NCBI GenBank assembly: GCA_033816765.1
Contig: CM066287.1
Coordinates: forward strand, 2,294,001 to 2,358,000
Reading direction: 5' to 3'
DNA: 64,000 nucleotides
Source of the DNA: Nothopassalora personata
Lineage: Eukaryota; Ascomycota; Dothideomycetes; Mycosphaerellales; Mycosphaerellaceae
The position numbers and the translations under genes are program-made. Below, piece by piece: positions 11,426-22,959 of the stretch. Position 1 is the first letter of the stretch, and the number at the start of each line of letters is the position of its first letter. The notes below the pieces were generated by a model that did not search any database, had not been told where the DNA came from, and worked only from the letters and a program-made list of their open reading frames with translations.

Positions 11426-11748
11426 CGGAGAATATATGGGCAGCCTCCATTTTGACTACGGGCAGCCACCAATTTGACTAATCAATTAAATTTCATCAAA
11501 CGGTGAATACCCACCCCCTAGCCCTCCGCTACGCTTGGGTCCTCTCACGAGATCCTCCCTCCCTCAGGGCCCCTCCTACCCTGGGCATCTCCCAAGTTTG
11601 CTGCAGCTACGGGAAAGATAGATGCTATTAGCCTTCCCCGGGCGGGCAAGCGCATTTTGGAGTGCTAGAAGGCTAAACAAATTTTGAGTGATGACTAAGA
11701 TTGGGGGCTGCCCCGAGTCGAAAACGGGGCCTTCCCATAGCCTCTCCG
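11426..11748. mobile_element. MITE-like element with about 59 bp imperfect terminal inverted repeats
   Basis: The left arm (11426-11484) and the right arm (11689-11748, read on the opposite strand) align along most of their length. Shared blocks are CGGAGA, TATGGG, a CC-TTTT-GACT stretch, GGGCAGCC-CCAAT and ATCA. The 200 bp between them are C/T-rich and code for nothing. A non-autonomous DNA transposon fits best. The flanks (CCCATTCA on the left, CCCAATTA on the right) are a weak match for an 8 bp target duplication, which would suit a hAT-type origin, but this is uncertain. The element sits in the shared upstream region of eIF3a and the G gamma gene. Confidence 0.6.
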
Positions 11749-12434
11749 CCCAATTATTGATGAGCATTCACTTGTTCGTCCTTGAGCGAAGCGCGAGCCT
11801 CAACTACCCGCCTTCGGCCGTATCGGTGCAGAGGACGGCAGATTGCGCTCCAATATCCATCTTGCTGCTCATCTCACTGACCACCGCCGCGACAGCATCC
11901 TCCACCTCTGCGGGCTGCTTACGTGCCCGTCCGGCCATTCGCTCCTTATCACCAACCGCCAAACCTCTATTGTCCTCTCCTTCACCACTGTTTCGCCGTC
12001 TCCACTGCCGCGTCGCAGCTAGGGAAGCGCGATAGACAGCTCTGCAGGGAGGGCGGCCGTGAAACACCCAAGGCACGCAGGCACGTTGCACGAACCACAA
12101 TTGATCCACGAGAATGCGTGCTGATTGCGCGCAGACTGTCGCATACGATTGACTCGTCCCGCATCACCACTCCCGAACGAGCCTTAATCGCCTTGACCGC
12201 CAGCTGCGATTGCCAGCGCATCGCATCAAACATACCGATACCCATACATAGCTCACCCGACACGACCGCCGCCCGCGGCGAATAATAACCTCCCTCTGCG
12301 CGCGCTCGCCCACATACTCTCAGCGACGAACATCGACTACCAAAATTGCGCTGATCACACCACCGCGAGAACACCCTCGCATACATATCACCCTTGAGCA
12401 TTCGCCCGAGACACCATTTCGTCGCGAGATCATA
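11749..12434. other. upstream region of the G gamma gene
   Basis: C-rich, pyrimidine-biased DNA typical of fungal promoters and 5' UTRs. Only short chance frames are present. Confidence 0.5.
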
Positions 12435-12837
12435 ATGTCGACGCCATATGAAATCCGCACCAACGATAATGGCAAGACTAAGAAGCAGTCAATGGCCGAA
12501 CTCAAGCTGAGACGGTTGACGGAGCTGAACCAGAGGCTGCAGGAGGATCTGAACCGCAGAAGAATACCCGTTTCCGAGGCTGCCATGGAGTACGTGCCCC
12601 CCTGCGCAGTGCTGTGCCGCAAGAAGATGTTTGCTAACTTCGTCCGCAGCCTGATAGCATTTACGGACAAAGAGCCAAAGGTACCACTCCATGGAGAGAG
12701 CCTTGTCCCGAGAATTCGCGCGTTTACTGACACTTCACACACAGGACTTCATGGTACCAAGCCGCTGGGGCACCATCGACAAACGCGAGGATCCATATGC
12801 ACCTCAACAATCGAATGGCTGTTGCTCCGTAATGTAG
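12435..12837 (+). CDS. heterotrimeric G-protein gamma subunit
   Basis: The gene needs three exons: 12435-12589, 12650-12680 and 12745-12837. Intron 1 (60 bp) has a GTACGT donor, a GCTAAC branch site and a CAG acceptor. Intron 2 (64 bp) runs GTACCA to CAG. The spliced protein has 92 residues. It has an N-terminal helix of the G gamma coiled coil (ELKLRRLTELNQRLQEDL), then the DFMVPSRWGTIDKREDPYAP block typical of fungal G gamma, and a C-terminal CaaX box, CSVM. The cysteine should be prenylated, anchoring the G beta-gamma dimer at the plasma membrane for signalling in mating, growth and stress. Without splicing the frame runs into nonsense, so the exon model is well supported. It corresponds to Neurospora gng-1 and yeast STE18. 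Confidence 0.93.
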
Positions 12838-15061
12838 CGAGCTTTCCCGGGCAAATCTTTTCCCTGCTTGTCTATAGCATCGGCGTTCAAAGCGAGTCGG
12901 GTGTGGAATGGGTCGCGCAACAAGCGCTATACCCTGATCTCGCCATATTTTGGCTGGTCTGTGGGGACATTACAGTTCTGGGCTTCCATTATCGAGAAAA
13001 GTACATTGGGACTCTTTTGCACGGAAGGAGATGTAGATGCTGTACCATTACCGAACCGCAACGACGGCTCCAATCTCATCAAATACGACCCATTCCAAGA
13101 CACAAAGGTAACAGCTATGTTTGTGTTTGCTTTCGCTACCAATGGGCGCTCTTGCACAGCTCTACTAGACATACGCAGGACAAGCTAAAGACGCAGGCAC
13201 ATACCGGAGCCATGATTCTATACAGTTGAGCTAACAATCCGTTTCTCATGCCAAATCTACACGAGACCACCGAAAGGCTGCTGCAGCTGCATAGTCGCAG
13301 TGTTCCAGTCTGGCATCAAGACGCAATTGATACATCGCTCGCAGCTATTCATCTCAAGGACGCACTGCGATAATCATGTTTCCCAGGCAAACGAACAGCA
13401 CTGGTGTTGGCAGTGTGCACATGTATCCTATTATGGGGCTTTGCCTGGAATCGGCATGAAGGTATCGATGCTTCGTAAGACACGTCGGAGACACGCCGCC
13501 GTGAGCCGAGCGACAAATCTGGCGTAGTCATCTGGCGCACAGTCATCTGGCGCACAGTCATCTGGCGCACATCTCTTCTCACGTCCCATTTGTTACCCAC
13601 CACAATCCTGGTCCGACCAACCGGAGAACCAACGAAGCCTGTCAACTCTGTACTATTGACTGTGTTTGAAGCCCTTGGAGTTGCAGAATCGCTCAATATT
13701 AAACCTTGGCACACTGTAGCAATCAATATTGGAGCCAAAGCAGCGAATCAGAGGAGTGAAATCTGGTGGGTAACAGGCGGACGTGAAGACAGACTATATC
13801 AAACCCAACTGTTGTCCAGGTGACCCAAGTAAAGCCTGGATGAGCACTACCTAGGTTTAGTGAAAGTGTGATGTCAGGTGGGACCGCGCAGCAGATGGAA
13901 GACTTTAATTCTTAATGTACTTACGCCAAAGCGACAGAGATCACTTCAAACCGCCCGCACATTTTTCTGCGCTGAAGAGTAGATGACTGTGTCGTAGTGC
14001 TACTTTCGCCTAGAGGGTGTCGCAGCGTCGTCAATGCCTATTGCTCGTGTGAGTCCGTAATGGAACCACGTCGTTGAGCAAGTTAGGTTTTGGCTGCCAC
14101 GAGATCGAGACGCCATCGGGCCCTTGGAGCAAAGTCTGGCGATACAGCTGCATCGCTTGGGTACACACGCCACCCTGGGCCTGATCGTAATCCACCGGAT
14201 TTTCAGAGTCTGATTCGCCTCTTTGACCACAATATGAATTGCAGACCACGGTGTTATAGGGTTTGATAGCGCGCACGCCTGTCCGGCTTCTTCAAAGCTC
14301 CGGTTGGCTACAACAAGGAATAGAGTGGATTACGATGGAAGCTGCAGCTTGAATGTAGCAGGTCGAGGTGGCATATTCCGGTATCAAGTCGACTGCTCTT
14401 ATGTGTAAGTGCACGGAAATGGCGGCCAACTTTATACAAACCTTCCAACCCCGACCAATCATGCTGCGGCGAGAGTGAGGGGGCTTGACTGTTCCATGCA
14501 AGAATCTGAGCCGCATCCCACGCCGTGCGCCATACATTGTGCTTCGCTGCGCCTGGGGGTGTTCAGAAAGGTGTGAAGTCCGGGTCCTGCACATTCCTGT
14601 CGTGATGAGCTTGCCGCGTGCTCACTTTGGCAGACCGCAGGCGAAGAGTTTTTAGAACTGCTACCCTTGGAGATAGCACCGGCTCGAGGTAGTGTTCGTT
14701 GGTGGGTGTGGTCGTGCACGACTGATTCGGTTCTGTCACCGTGTGAATGGCCGTCCAGCACTGCTGAGATTGCTCAATCCCACTTCATACCCTGCACAAA
14801 TGGCATGCCAGATGCGCGAACAACGCTGCTGTAAAGACATCCTGCGCAACGTTGACAGACGGGGCGCAGGCTGGCAAAGCTGGTAGCAGTGGAGGACGAC
14901 CCCCACGCCCGGAACAACAATCGGCGCCGACTCAAGGACCCTCGCTTTCCAATACCGCGACAACACCACCGCTCGCGGCAACGACGACAACGAGGAGGAG
15001 GAGGAGTCTACAAGGCGAGGACCGTCTTTCCACTGCGCTGGCCGCTCCTTGACCGCGTGCT
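12838..15061. other. 2.2 kb stretch without a recognisable gene
   Basis: It follows the G gamma stop and leads into the bHLH gene. It contains a 15 bp triple tandem repeat at 13526-13570. The small frames on both strands show no domain, codon pattern or splice structure that I trust. The last 200 bases are purine/pyrimidine-rich and look like the 5' UTR of the bHLH gene. Confidence 0.5.
13526..13570. repeat. 15 bp tandem repeat, three perfect copies
   Basis: The unit AGTCATCTGGCGCAC occurs three times without a mismatch, followed by a partial match. It lies in non-coding DNA and looks like a minisatellite seed. Confidence 0.95.
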
Positions 15062-17349
15062 ATGAATGCATCCGCCCAGCAGGCATGGTCTCGGCCTGAT
15101 AGCCTCGATCCAATGGCGCAAATCAGCAACGACCTCGACGATCTCGAGAACCTGTTCGAATTTGGCGACATCGACCTCAACATCACCAGCGCCGATGCAG
15201 CACAGTATGGCGACCACATGCAGCAGCAGGGCACCCACCTCGGCACGCCGTTCGACGAGATCAGTGAGGCGCAAGCAATAGCGGGGACTGTGATGCAGGA
15301 CTTTGGCACACACGGACAGTATGCCATGTCGCAGACGCTTGACCATGCACAACAGCAACACGAGTTCGCTGCACAGGCGCAGACAAACCCCCCATGTCCT
15401 ACCGACTCCATGTACCAGCCCGCGATGCATCAGCAGTATCAACAGCAGTTTCAGTATCCCGGCATGCAAGACTACCCTTCGAACCAGCACATTCCACTTA
15501 CGCCAAACAGCCTCGAGATGCACGGAGAGGTGGGCAGGTCTCTTCAACAGCAGATGGACCCACAGCAGCGTGCGCTGTTGAAGCAGAGATATCAGCTGAC
15601 GAAGGAGGATGCTGTTCGTGCTAGGTTACAATCGTCTACTCCGAAGTATTGGCTGACTTCCCATCAGATTGCCTTCACGCCAATGGCGTCTCCCGCCGGC
15701 ACGCCGCAGTACAGTGTACAGTCAGAATATTCCATACCTGGAGCATGTTTCTCGCCACTCACATCACCGATGCTGCACGCTCAATATGCGCAGAGTGGCC
15801 AACAACATCAGCACGGCTATTACACCAACCCCAGCACCGGCCCCAGCTCAAACGCCACTTCTCCATTGGATCCGCATGCTCCTGAAGACATGGAGGGTAT
15901 CGAAGTGTCGCTCAACGAGGCAGCGAAAGCTAGCGCGAGGAAATCCAGCCGCCGGAAAGCCATTACCCCAAGGAGCGCTGGACCCATGGGCAGAGTAAAG
16001 CAAAGTCCAATTCAGAAGGCCATGAAACGCAAATCTGGCACTATGCTCACTCCACTTGCTCCGCCACGAGAATCAAACGGCGAGGCTCCACGTTCTGCAA
16101 GCGCCAAACCTCAATCCGCTGGCTTACAGATGCCGTGCACCGACAGCTCGCAAGATGGAAGCATTAGCCCAGAACCACTTAGTGAGGCACTGATGGCCCC
16201 TCCTCCCCGACCAGGCTCAAGTATGACACAATCACCCGCTCTTGCTGCTCAACGACAAGAAGGAGCACGTGGATCTGCAGGGAAGGCAGCAACCCCGAAG
16301 ACCATTCTTTCGATGCGGAGGAATCGACAGTCAGGATCAGGCACTCCTTTGCAGCAGCCAAACATTGTGGATGAGAGGATGGACCTTGAAGACCTCCAGC
16401 TGCCAGCTGCTGCTGCGCCGGATGCTGGTCCAAGGCGTTCTTTGCTGCAGCTAGATACGCGCCTGTCTACGAGTCATTCAACTGAAGACACCCCACGGCT
16501 ATCGGCAAGGAAGACACCCAAGTTTGGTGCGAGCCAAACTCCGGCATCTGCCAGGCCACCTTCTGCTACGGCGAGTCCCTCAATCATGGGCTCTCCCATG
16601 ACTGCTTCCACTCCAGGCGCACTTCTCAAAGACAGGAAAGGTGCAGACGCGAAAGGAGGCAGAGGCAACAAGAAGCGAGGAAGTTTCAGTGCCAGCAACT
16701 CGAGCATGGTCTCTCCTGCCCTGCGGCCCAGGATCAGCCCAAGCATCAAGCCATTGCTTCCCGAAGGTGGTAAGTGGTTCCTTCGGCACGATTAACACGT
16801 TTTTCACTGACCTCAATTACAGCTGCACTACATTCGCCCCAACACACGCTTATGCTTGCTTCCAAATCGAATTACCAAAACCTTGTCGAAGGCAATCGAC
16901 TCCCCGGCGTGTCATATCCCGAACATTTGTCGACTGGTCTGACTTCAAAACGAACATCACACAAAGTGGCGGAACAAGGCCGCCGCAACCGAATCAACGA
17001 GGCGCTGAAAGAAATGCAATCTCTCTTGCCCAAATCTGCCGCGCCAAAAATTGGCAAAGACAATAGCAACAGCGACGGCAGCCCCGAGGCTCAGACCAAC
17101 GGCGATAGCAAAGAATCAAAGGAAGACGCTACTGCGAAGAGCAACAACAGTAAAGCCGCCACCGTCGAGTCCGCTAACGAGTACATTCGCAAATTGCAAA
17201 AGGAAATTGCAATGATGCAGCAGCTCAAGCAAGAGAATGAGGAGATGAAGCGAAAACTGGAAAGCATCGACGAACATGGCGATGCTGCACGGTCTTCGCC
17301 TACAAACCCCTCGAGCGATGCGAAGACCGAAAGCCCGGCTGCATCATGA
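15062..17349 (+). CDS. bHLH transcription factor, NUC-1/PHO4-type phosphate regulator
   Basis: Two exons, 15062-16769 and 16823-17349, joined across a 53 bp GTAAGT...CAG intron, give 744 residues. The C-terminal 140 residues hold the bHLH: a basic region SKRTSHKVAEQGRRNRINEA (near residue 612), helix 1 ending in LLP, a long Ser/Asn/Lys-rich loop, then helix 2 (VESANEYIRKLQKEI) running into a Leu-containing coiled coil. This matches Neurospora NUC-1 and yeast Pho4, which bind CACGTG-like sites and switch on phosphate acquisition genes. The N-terminal 550 residues are Gln-rich and carry many Ser/Thr-Pro sites, fitting control by a Pho85-type cyclin-dependent kinase as known for the family. An acidic patch at residues 20-40 could be an activation region. 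Met19 is an alternative start. Confidence 0.87.
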
Positions 17350-17812
17350 TAGAGTGCCACGACTGCCGTCGCTCCTGCTTCTTAATGTCTGATTGTTCTT
17401 ACTAATGTCGCAAAACGCCGCGACGAGCATGGCCGGTCACGACGACACACCGAATAACATGTCCACGGGGCGGTATGGCCATGGCGTTGGCCGGGGAATG
17501 GATGTATAGAGTAAAGATTTTTCAGTTCAAAAGGATTGAATGGGTGCTGTGGTTTACATAGGGGCGGTTGTTTGAGTCTTCATCGCTTGCGACTGAGCGA
17601 CCACGGTCAAAGGACAGAGAGGGCATTTCCTGGGCATGCTATTCCAGCAGCGTGCAGAAACATCGATTGCGATCTAGGAGTGGATGTTGTTTGCTTAGAT
17701 AGGTATGAAAGTTTGTTCCTGCAAAGTGAGATGTGGTGGTAGGTGGTACACGAAGACTTTGTAGAGTAATGCCACTGGTTTGGCGAGCTACTTGATCAAA
17801 TGAGAACGTTTT
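17350..17812. other. convergent 3' regions
   Basis: Lies between the bHLH gene (plus) and the F-box gene (minus), so it should hold both 3' UTRs. Nothing else is seen. Confidence 0.55.
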
Positions 17813-19585
17813 TCAAAAGTGACCGAGCACGGCGCTGAAATGACTCTGTTCTGGTGCTTCGAAAGACGTGGACCGTTCACTGTAGTTCATCAGAGCGTCT
17901 AGGTCGACTCTTTGGTAGTAGGAGATGTGGCCGAACCCTTGCCAGAACTGCGCCAGTGTGTTGTGGGAGATCAATATGAGCTGTGATGGAGTATATTGAT
18001 CTGTAATTTCATCAGCGAGGGCTTATACCGTCGTCAGTCTTCGCTGCTTACCTGATGTGAAGCCTCTCCCGGCGATGTGACCAGCACTTCGAACGACTCT
18101 CGCTCCTCTGAAGGTTGGCTCGTCCGCTATGCGTACGAAGCCGCCATGACCAATATCCGGAGCGATGAAAGTGTAGTGGCCACGAGGTATGTTAGGATCT
18201 CCCGTGAGCTTGATGGCCTCAATACGACCTCTTGGCACGTCATTGAGTGGTGCGCCACTGCTATCTGTATCGGACTTGTCTTTGGCCACTGGTGGCGATC
18301 TCTCTACCTCGAGCACAGCATGGTTACTTGGGCCGGCCTCGACGTTCTGGTTCCAGTCTTCGCTCTCGACGACATTCGTGTGGTCCATTTCTTCTCGAGC
18401 ACTGACGAAGCTAGCATCACTGCTCGAACTTCCCCTGCGACCGCCCTTGAACCACTCTTGCAGCCAACCTGTACCTCTCGGAAGAGGCTTCTCATCTTTG
18501 TGGTCTGGCTGAATGATGGCGATGAATTCACAACCATGACCACTGTAGTCGCCACACCAGATACCTTGCCATGGCTTCTGTGCAGTGGGAGTGTAGCATG
18601 ATTCCGGCAAGCTCGCATAGGTTGTTATGTCCTCCGGCATACGAATGCTCATTCCGCCACCGAATGCAGAGGCAAAGTAAGGCATGCCAACTCCAAGCGC
18701 GGCGGGAATACCAGAGGTGAAAGAGATCATGTTGGGACTGGAACGTCGTCCAGAGTATTCGACCCATTTGCGGAGGCGGAAGTTGTTGTGGCTGACTTCG
18801 CTGGCTCTCGTCGGTCGATGTCCAGAAGAGTTATAATTGCTCTGACTATCGTTCCTCGCTCGGTTTGTTGCAGGAAACCTCAAAGGCGGCCAGACTTGTG
18901 TCTGCTCCGTGATGGCACTCTCCAGAAGACCTCGACACAGCATGAAAGATCCAAAGAGACCTGCTTCAGAGAAGGTCTCCATGAGTATTTCCTTGCTGTA
19001 GATTGACTCTGGACCGTATGCTCGATCGCTCGGGTAGTCGTTAGGCGGACTCGCTTTCGGACTGTCAACGTTGAGCCTCACGACGGGCTGATGCAGGTCC
19101 AGCGAGATTCTGGGTTGGAAGCTGTGAATGATGACCTCGCGATCCTTCTCCCAGAATGATAATTCAGAAAAGCCTCTGCTGGCTGTTGCGGCGAAGGCTT
19201 CGATTGCTCCCCTTTGTTCATCGTAGCGTGTGATCAAGAGTTTACCGTGGGGCTCAGAGTCTGAGAACCATATCTTGTTCCTGGTTAAGAACCAGTGCGT
19301 GTGATGGGCTATGTAGAGGTCTCTGAACGAAGAGACAGGCCCAGGATTCATTATCGTCTTGCCAGGTATTTCCGCGCCCACAATGGGCTGCCACACTTGA
19401 TCGTCGTAACATTGTCTGTATAGATGGCGACAGGTTCTGGCAGTGTTTGTGACATCTATAGCCCCAAGAAGGGACAGTATGTGTAGTATGAGTTCGGCCG
19501 GCAGCTCGAGCAACGCAGCCGTCTCCATGACGCCCGTGATTGCCGTGTTGATGATGGTGGCGGATGTATCGCTCGATGGTTTCAC
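17813..19585 (-). CDS. F-box domain protein
   Basis: Two exons, 19585-18052 and 18000-17813, with a 51 bp intron (GTAAGC donor, TTACAG acceptor), give 573 residues. An F-box occupies about residues 25-70 (LLELPAELILHILSLLGAIDV, then the CRHLYRQCYDDQVW block), which would bind Skp1 in an SCF ubiquitin ligase. After it comes a segment shared by a conserved fungal F-box family (HWFLTRNKIWFSD and the GKLLITRYDEQRGAIEA block). The second exon adds about 62 residues including FWQGFGHISYYQRVDLD and ends in VLGHF; without it the frame ends prematurely after the donor site. Met20 is an alternative start. The substrate is unknown. Confidence 0.85.
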
Positions 19586-20031
19586 GTGGTGCGATGCCAG
19601 TGGCGGCTGTGGTTGTGCGGTGGCAACGCGCAGAAGTGAGATTCGTTAGTTCACGTGGAGCAGTTGCAAGGGTGCATGGATCATGTCAGCAGTGAAATGC
19701 GTCTTGTCTGTAGAGTTGTGAGGTTGTTGACATCCTGTTGCAGTATGTCGGAAGTGTAAGAGAACACTGGAGACTCGGCAGATGGTGTTCGAAAGAGGCA
19801 GGTGCGAAGAGAAGCTCCGCCGTCAGTCTTTCAACAAGCCAACAAGCATTATTTACTTCATATTGAGTCAACAGGGTGCGATTTGAGGCTCAATCTTCGC
19901 CTTTTCTTGACATAGTGTAGATACGTTGCTAATGTTCGTCAATTCGGTGCCAACGGATGAAGTGGAAGTCGCGCAGATCGTGGTATGCGACCTACCAACA
20001 CTCTCTACCTCTAGCTATATATCTTACTTCC
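19586..20031. other. upstream region of the F-box gene
   Basis: Presumed F-box promoter and the 3' flank of the hydrolase pseudogene. No gene seen. Confidence 0.5.
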
Positions 20032-20783
20032 TTAACGGATGTTGTTCTGCAGTCCAGAGATTACCGTGTCGCCGATATAATCTGGCATCCCCATGAAAGG
20101 CGCATGACCCGCACCAATCCATATCGATCCATCTTCAAAGCCAGCCCAGAGCTGCTTCTGGAACTCCGCAACAATCGCTTCGTCCGTCTTCGTGGCAATT
20201 ATTGGCACTTGCAACCAATCGTCGGTAGCGATAGAGCGGCCTCCGGAGATATAGTACATTGGCTTGGTCTCGTTAATATAAGGCTGTACTTCCTCTCTGC
20301 TTGCGATGTCTGACGAACTCCTTATATGGTGTGGTTTGAAAAGACATTGTTGGTTTTCTCACCTATCCTGAAGCTGGGATTGGCAGGCTCAATAAAATTC
20401 TCCATATCGACTACAAGCCTTTGGGAAAGTGATAAGCAGCGAAGAATATCAAACTTCGTAGACCACGTTGATCCGTAGTTGCCTCAAGAGCACCTCCTTG
20501 CACCAGGCGATTGACAGCTTCATGGCCGGAAAGACCAGCGGAGCTATGGAGAGATAGGGTAGAGTCGTTGCCCGCTCTCAGTTCGTCTTGTACTTGAGAT
20601 ATGGTCCAAATAACTTCATCGTCCCAGGTTGAACGTGGCCAATTCGTGTTCACGGTTGCCAGCTGAACGCATCGAGCCTTATGACGCCGTGCTTTCAACG
20701 ATTTCATGAATGATCGAACATGGATCTATTTGTGCCATGCTTCCGGGACGATGACCATTGTTGGCGTACCATTGTTTGTGGCC
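20032..20783 (-). pseudogene. decayed alpha/beta-hydrolase gene
   Basis: Read on the minus strand, three blocks of one alpha/beta-hydrolase are recognisable. Block 1 has VIVPEAWHK directly followed by an in-frame TAG and then IHVRSFMKSLKARRHK. Block 2 has the WDDEV helix and an altered nucleophile elbow LHSSAG where HSxGG is usual, ending in FFAAYHFPKG. Block 3 starts in another frame at LVVDMENFIEPANPSF, crosses a normal-looking 53 bp intron (GTGAGA...CAG) and continues to GRSIATDDWLQVP and the GAGHAPFMGM catalytic-His region, ending at 20032. One stop, one single-base frameshift near 20417 and no clear start codon indicate a pseudogene. A sequencing error could explain one of these lesions but hardly all of them. 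Confidence 0.72.
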
Positions 20784-21406
20784 AATGTGATGATTCAGGG
20801 CGGTCTGAGAGAAGGTGTAGTTCAGTCGGTAGTGAAAGACTTCGTTTTGTTCGTGAGATTGGGTAGGAGAGTGATTGGGTCGGCAGGAGGGCAAGAAGAT
20901 GTCCCAAGATCAAACCCCAACAGCGATGTTGTTCGAAGATTCGTAGCCAAATGCGAGCTGGGAGAAAGGTAAATAGTGAAAGTTTCTTCCGCTCAACAGA
21001 ATGATGAGGATCCTACGATTATGGCACTAGCCTCATTGCCTGACCACCTTACCACTTGTTGTCAACTGTTTCGAATACACTCGCGCGTAGACATGGCGAC
21101 CACGCGGGAGATGTGAAGCTGCTTCTCTCTATGTTGTTATTGTGAGAGCGGAGAATAGTGGATGATGGCTGGAACAGGTGGGGAGGCACTTGCAAGGATC
21201 CCATGACTTCTCACTTGCCGAAGGCGGTACCTGAATTAGCGTCCCGTCCTGGCTTCTCCAGTCGTTCTCTTGCACGACAAGATCGTCCCCAGATATATGA
21301 TTGAGCCCAGTGTGACCACCTTCAGTACTCGAGTCTCGGGAGGACGCTTCATGCGCCCCAACTACTTGCCCGCAACCGTGTGAACTTCGCACGAACCTAA
21401 AGCGAC
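20784..21406. other. intergenic
   Basis: Upstream flank of the hydrolase pseudogene and promoter of the small protein at 21407. Nothing else recognised. Confidence 0.5.
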
Positions 21407-21805
21407 ATGGCCGGCAACGACGCGAAGAAGGTTACCGTCAACGGCACTGCAGCCGCATACAATCCGACCACTCAAGACAGCATCACCATGGCACTACTTC
21501 AGAACGGCGGCGTCGTACGCATACAGCGCGCATTTCAAGAACGACTCGACGAGACTGGCTGGACTCAGGCTCTGCGCACATACGTCGAGAACTTGTTCAG
21601 GAGCGGCGAAGTCACCACCTACGATCAAGCACTGAAGAAGGTCAGCGATCGCATAGCGCTTCAGGGCCCGGAGGATGAGATCAAGAGCAATGGTGTCAAT
21701 GGTGTCGGAGGCGCCGCAGACTTGACGATCCCGCGAGAAGCAGCAAAGGACGCCGCTGCAGTTGTGAAGAAGGAGCTCGCAGAGGTAGTGAAGATTGAGA
21801 AGTGA
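21407..21805 (+). CDS. small helical protein, weakly Sus1/ENY2-like
   Basis: A single-exon frame of 132 residues that I do not firmly recognise. After a polar N-terminus come two or three amphipathic helices (VVRIQRAFQERLDETGW, then ALRTYVENLFRSGEVTTYD) and a C-terminal Ala/Val/Lys helix ending in VVKIEK. The Leu-x(n)-Gly-Trp pattern recalls Sus1/ENY2, the small subunit of SAGA DUB and TREX-2, but the similarity is slight and could be coincidental. Similar short proteins seem conserved in Pezizomycotina. The composition is that of a real protein (Ala/Glu/Lys-rich, no low-complexity noise), and the start codon follows a short pyrimidine/A-rich leader. Confidence 0.6.
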   Translation: MAGNDAKKVTVNGTAAAYNPTTQDSITMALLQNGGVVRIQRAFQERLDETGWTQALRTYVENLFRSGEVTTYDQALKKVSDRIALQGPEDEIKSNGVNGVGGAADLTIPREAAKDAAAVVKKELAEVVKIEK

Positions 21806-22959
21806 GAGGGCACACGATGATCTTGGACAATTGGATATCAGGGTGGCCAGAGCCAAAGGGTGCGGCTCGACGAGCTTCCGATCATGTGCAATCATCGATC
21901 ATGGAGCAATACCAGCAGGCATCAAGCCGTGACCGTCATACGAGGCCTATACGAGATCCAGGGCAGAAGCCATAAAGAAACACGACGTGCTTCGGTGGAA
22001 GTCAGCAGGCTTGGAAGGAGTGGTGGATCTCGTTCTGTCGATCGACGCAACGAGGACGCAACATCTTGGTGAAACCACAGTCGAATCGCAGCCGCGTACA
22101 AGACAGCCACGAAGAAAGTCCTGGGCGGGAGCGTGGCTCGAGACTAAGTTGGCCCGGGGAGAATCGAAGCAGAAAACATGGCACTTGAGGCCAATTCATG
22201 GCTGCGAGCTGGACTGAAGATGGTCCGCGTGACCTAGTGTGCCTCGTGGTTTGCAGAGGGAGAGTGAAGGTACATAGGTGAATGAAATATGCATCGTCAT
22301 CATCAGTGGCAGTGTCACAACTTGTTGCCTTTGGTGGTATTGTACTTGATCCTGTTCTAATGTCGCTATCGCCATGCGAAAAGCCAGCACAACGGAGCGC
22401 AATGCATAGTGACGAAGACGCGTGCTTATGTGATGTCCCGAACGCCATCGTCATCGCAGGAAGGAACGGAGGTCAGCAATCTGCGGCTAATAAGCCTTGA
22501 GAGGTGTTGGTCGAGGTTGTCGGAGCGAAGGGCGGTAGTGAAGGCATTTGGGTAAATGTTCAGGCGAGATGCCGCCTTAATGCCCAGCGAATCGCCAGCG
22601 AGCGTCTCGAACGGATGCTTGCGCGGCTCTTTCACAGCCACAACGCTCCAGGTCACCTCTGAATCACCCCAGCGAAACGACACCCGTTCCCAATGACAAC
22701 GTGTACTGACATAGGCCAACAACGTATGCGAGAAGCGGCGAAAGCGGCGATCGCGCGGTAGAACAGCAGCAGGAACACGAGCGACACGAGCATGATTGGC
22801 GCGGTCTGTACGGAGTCTAGTGCGAGCCCCGGTCGCGGTTCCCATTTTTGGCATCGGAAGTTCGCCCAGGATGTCTCACCGCGCTCGGGGCTTCGGATAC
22901 GCGCGTGTGCGTGATGGCAGGAGAAAGTCACGCTTTCCCACTGACTGCCAGTTTCATCA
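21806..22959. other. 1.15 kb intergenic
   Basis: Contains the 3' UTR of the small protein gene and the promoter of the esterase gene. The frames present show no protein-like pattern. Confidence 0.5.
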
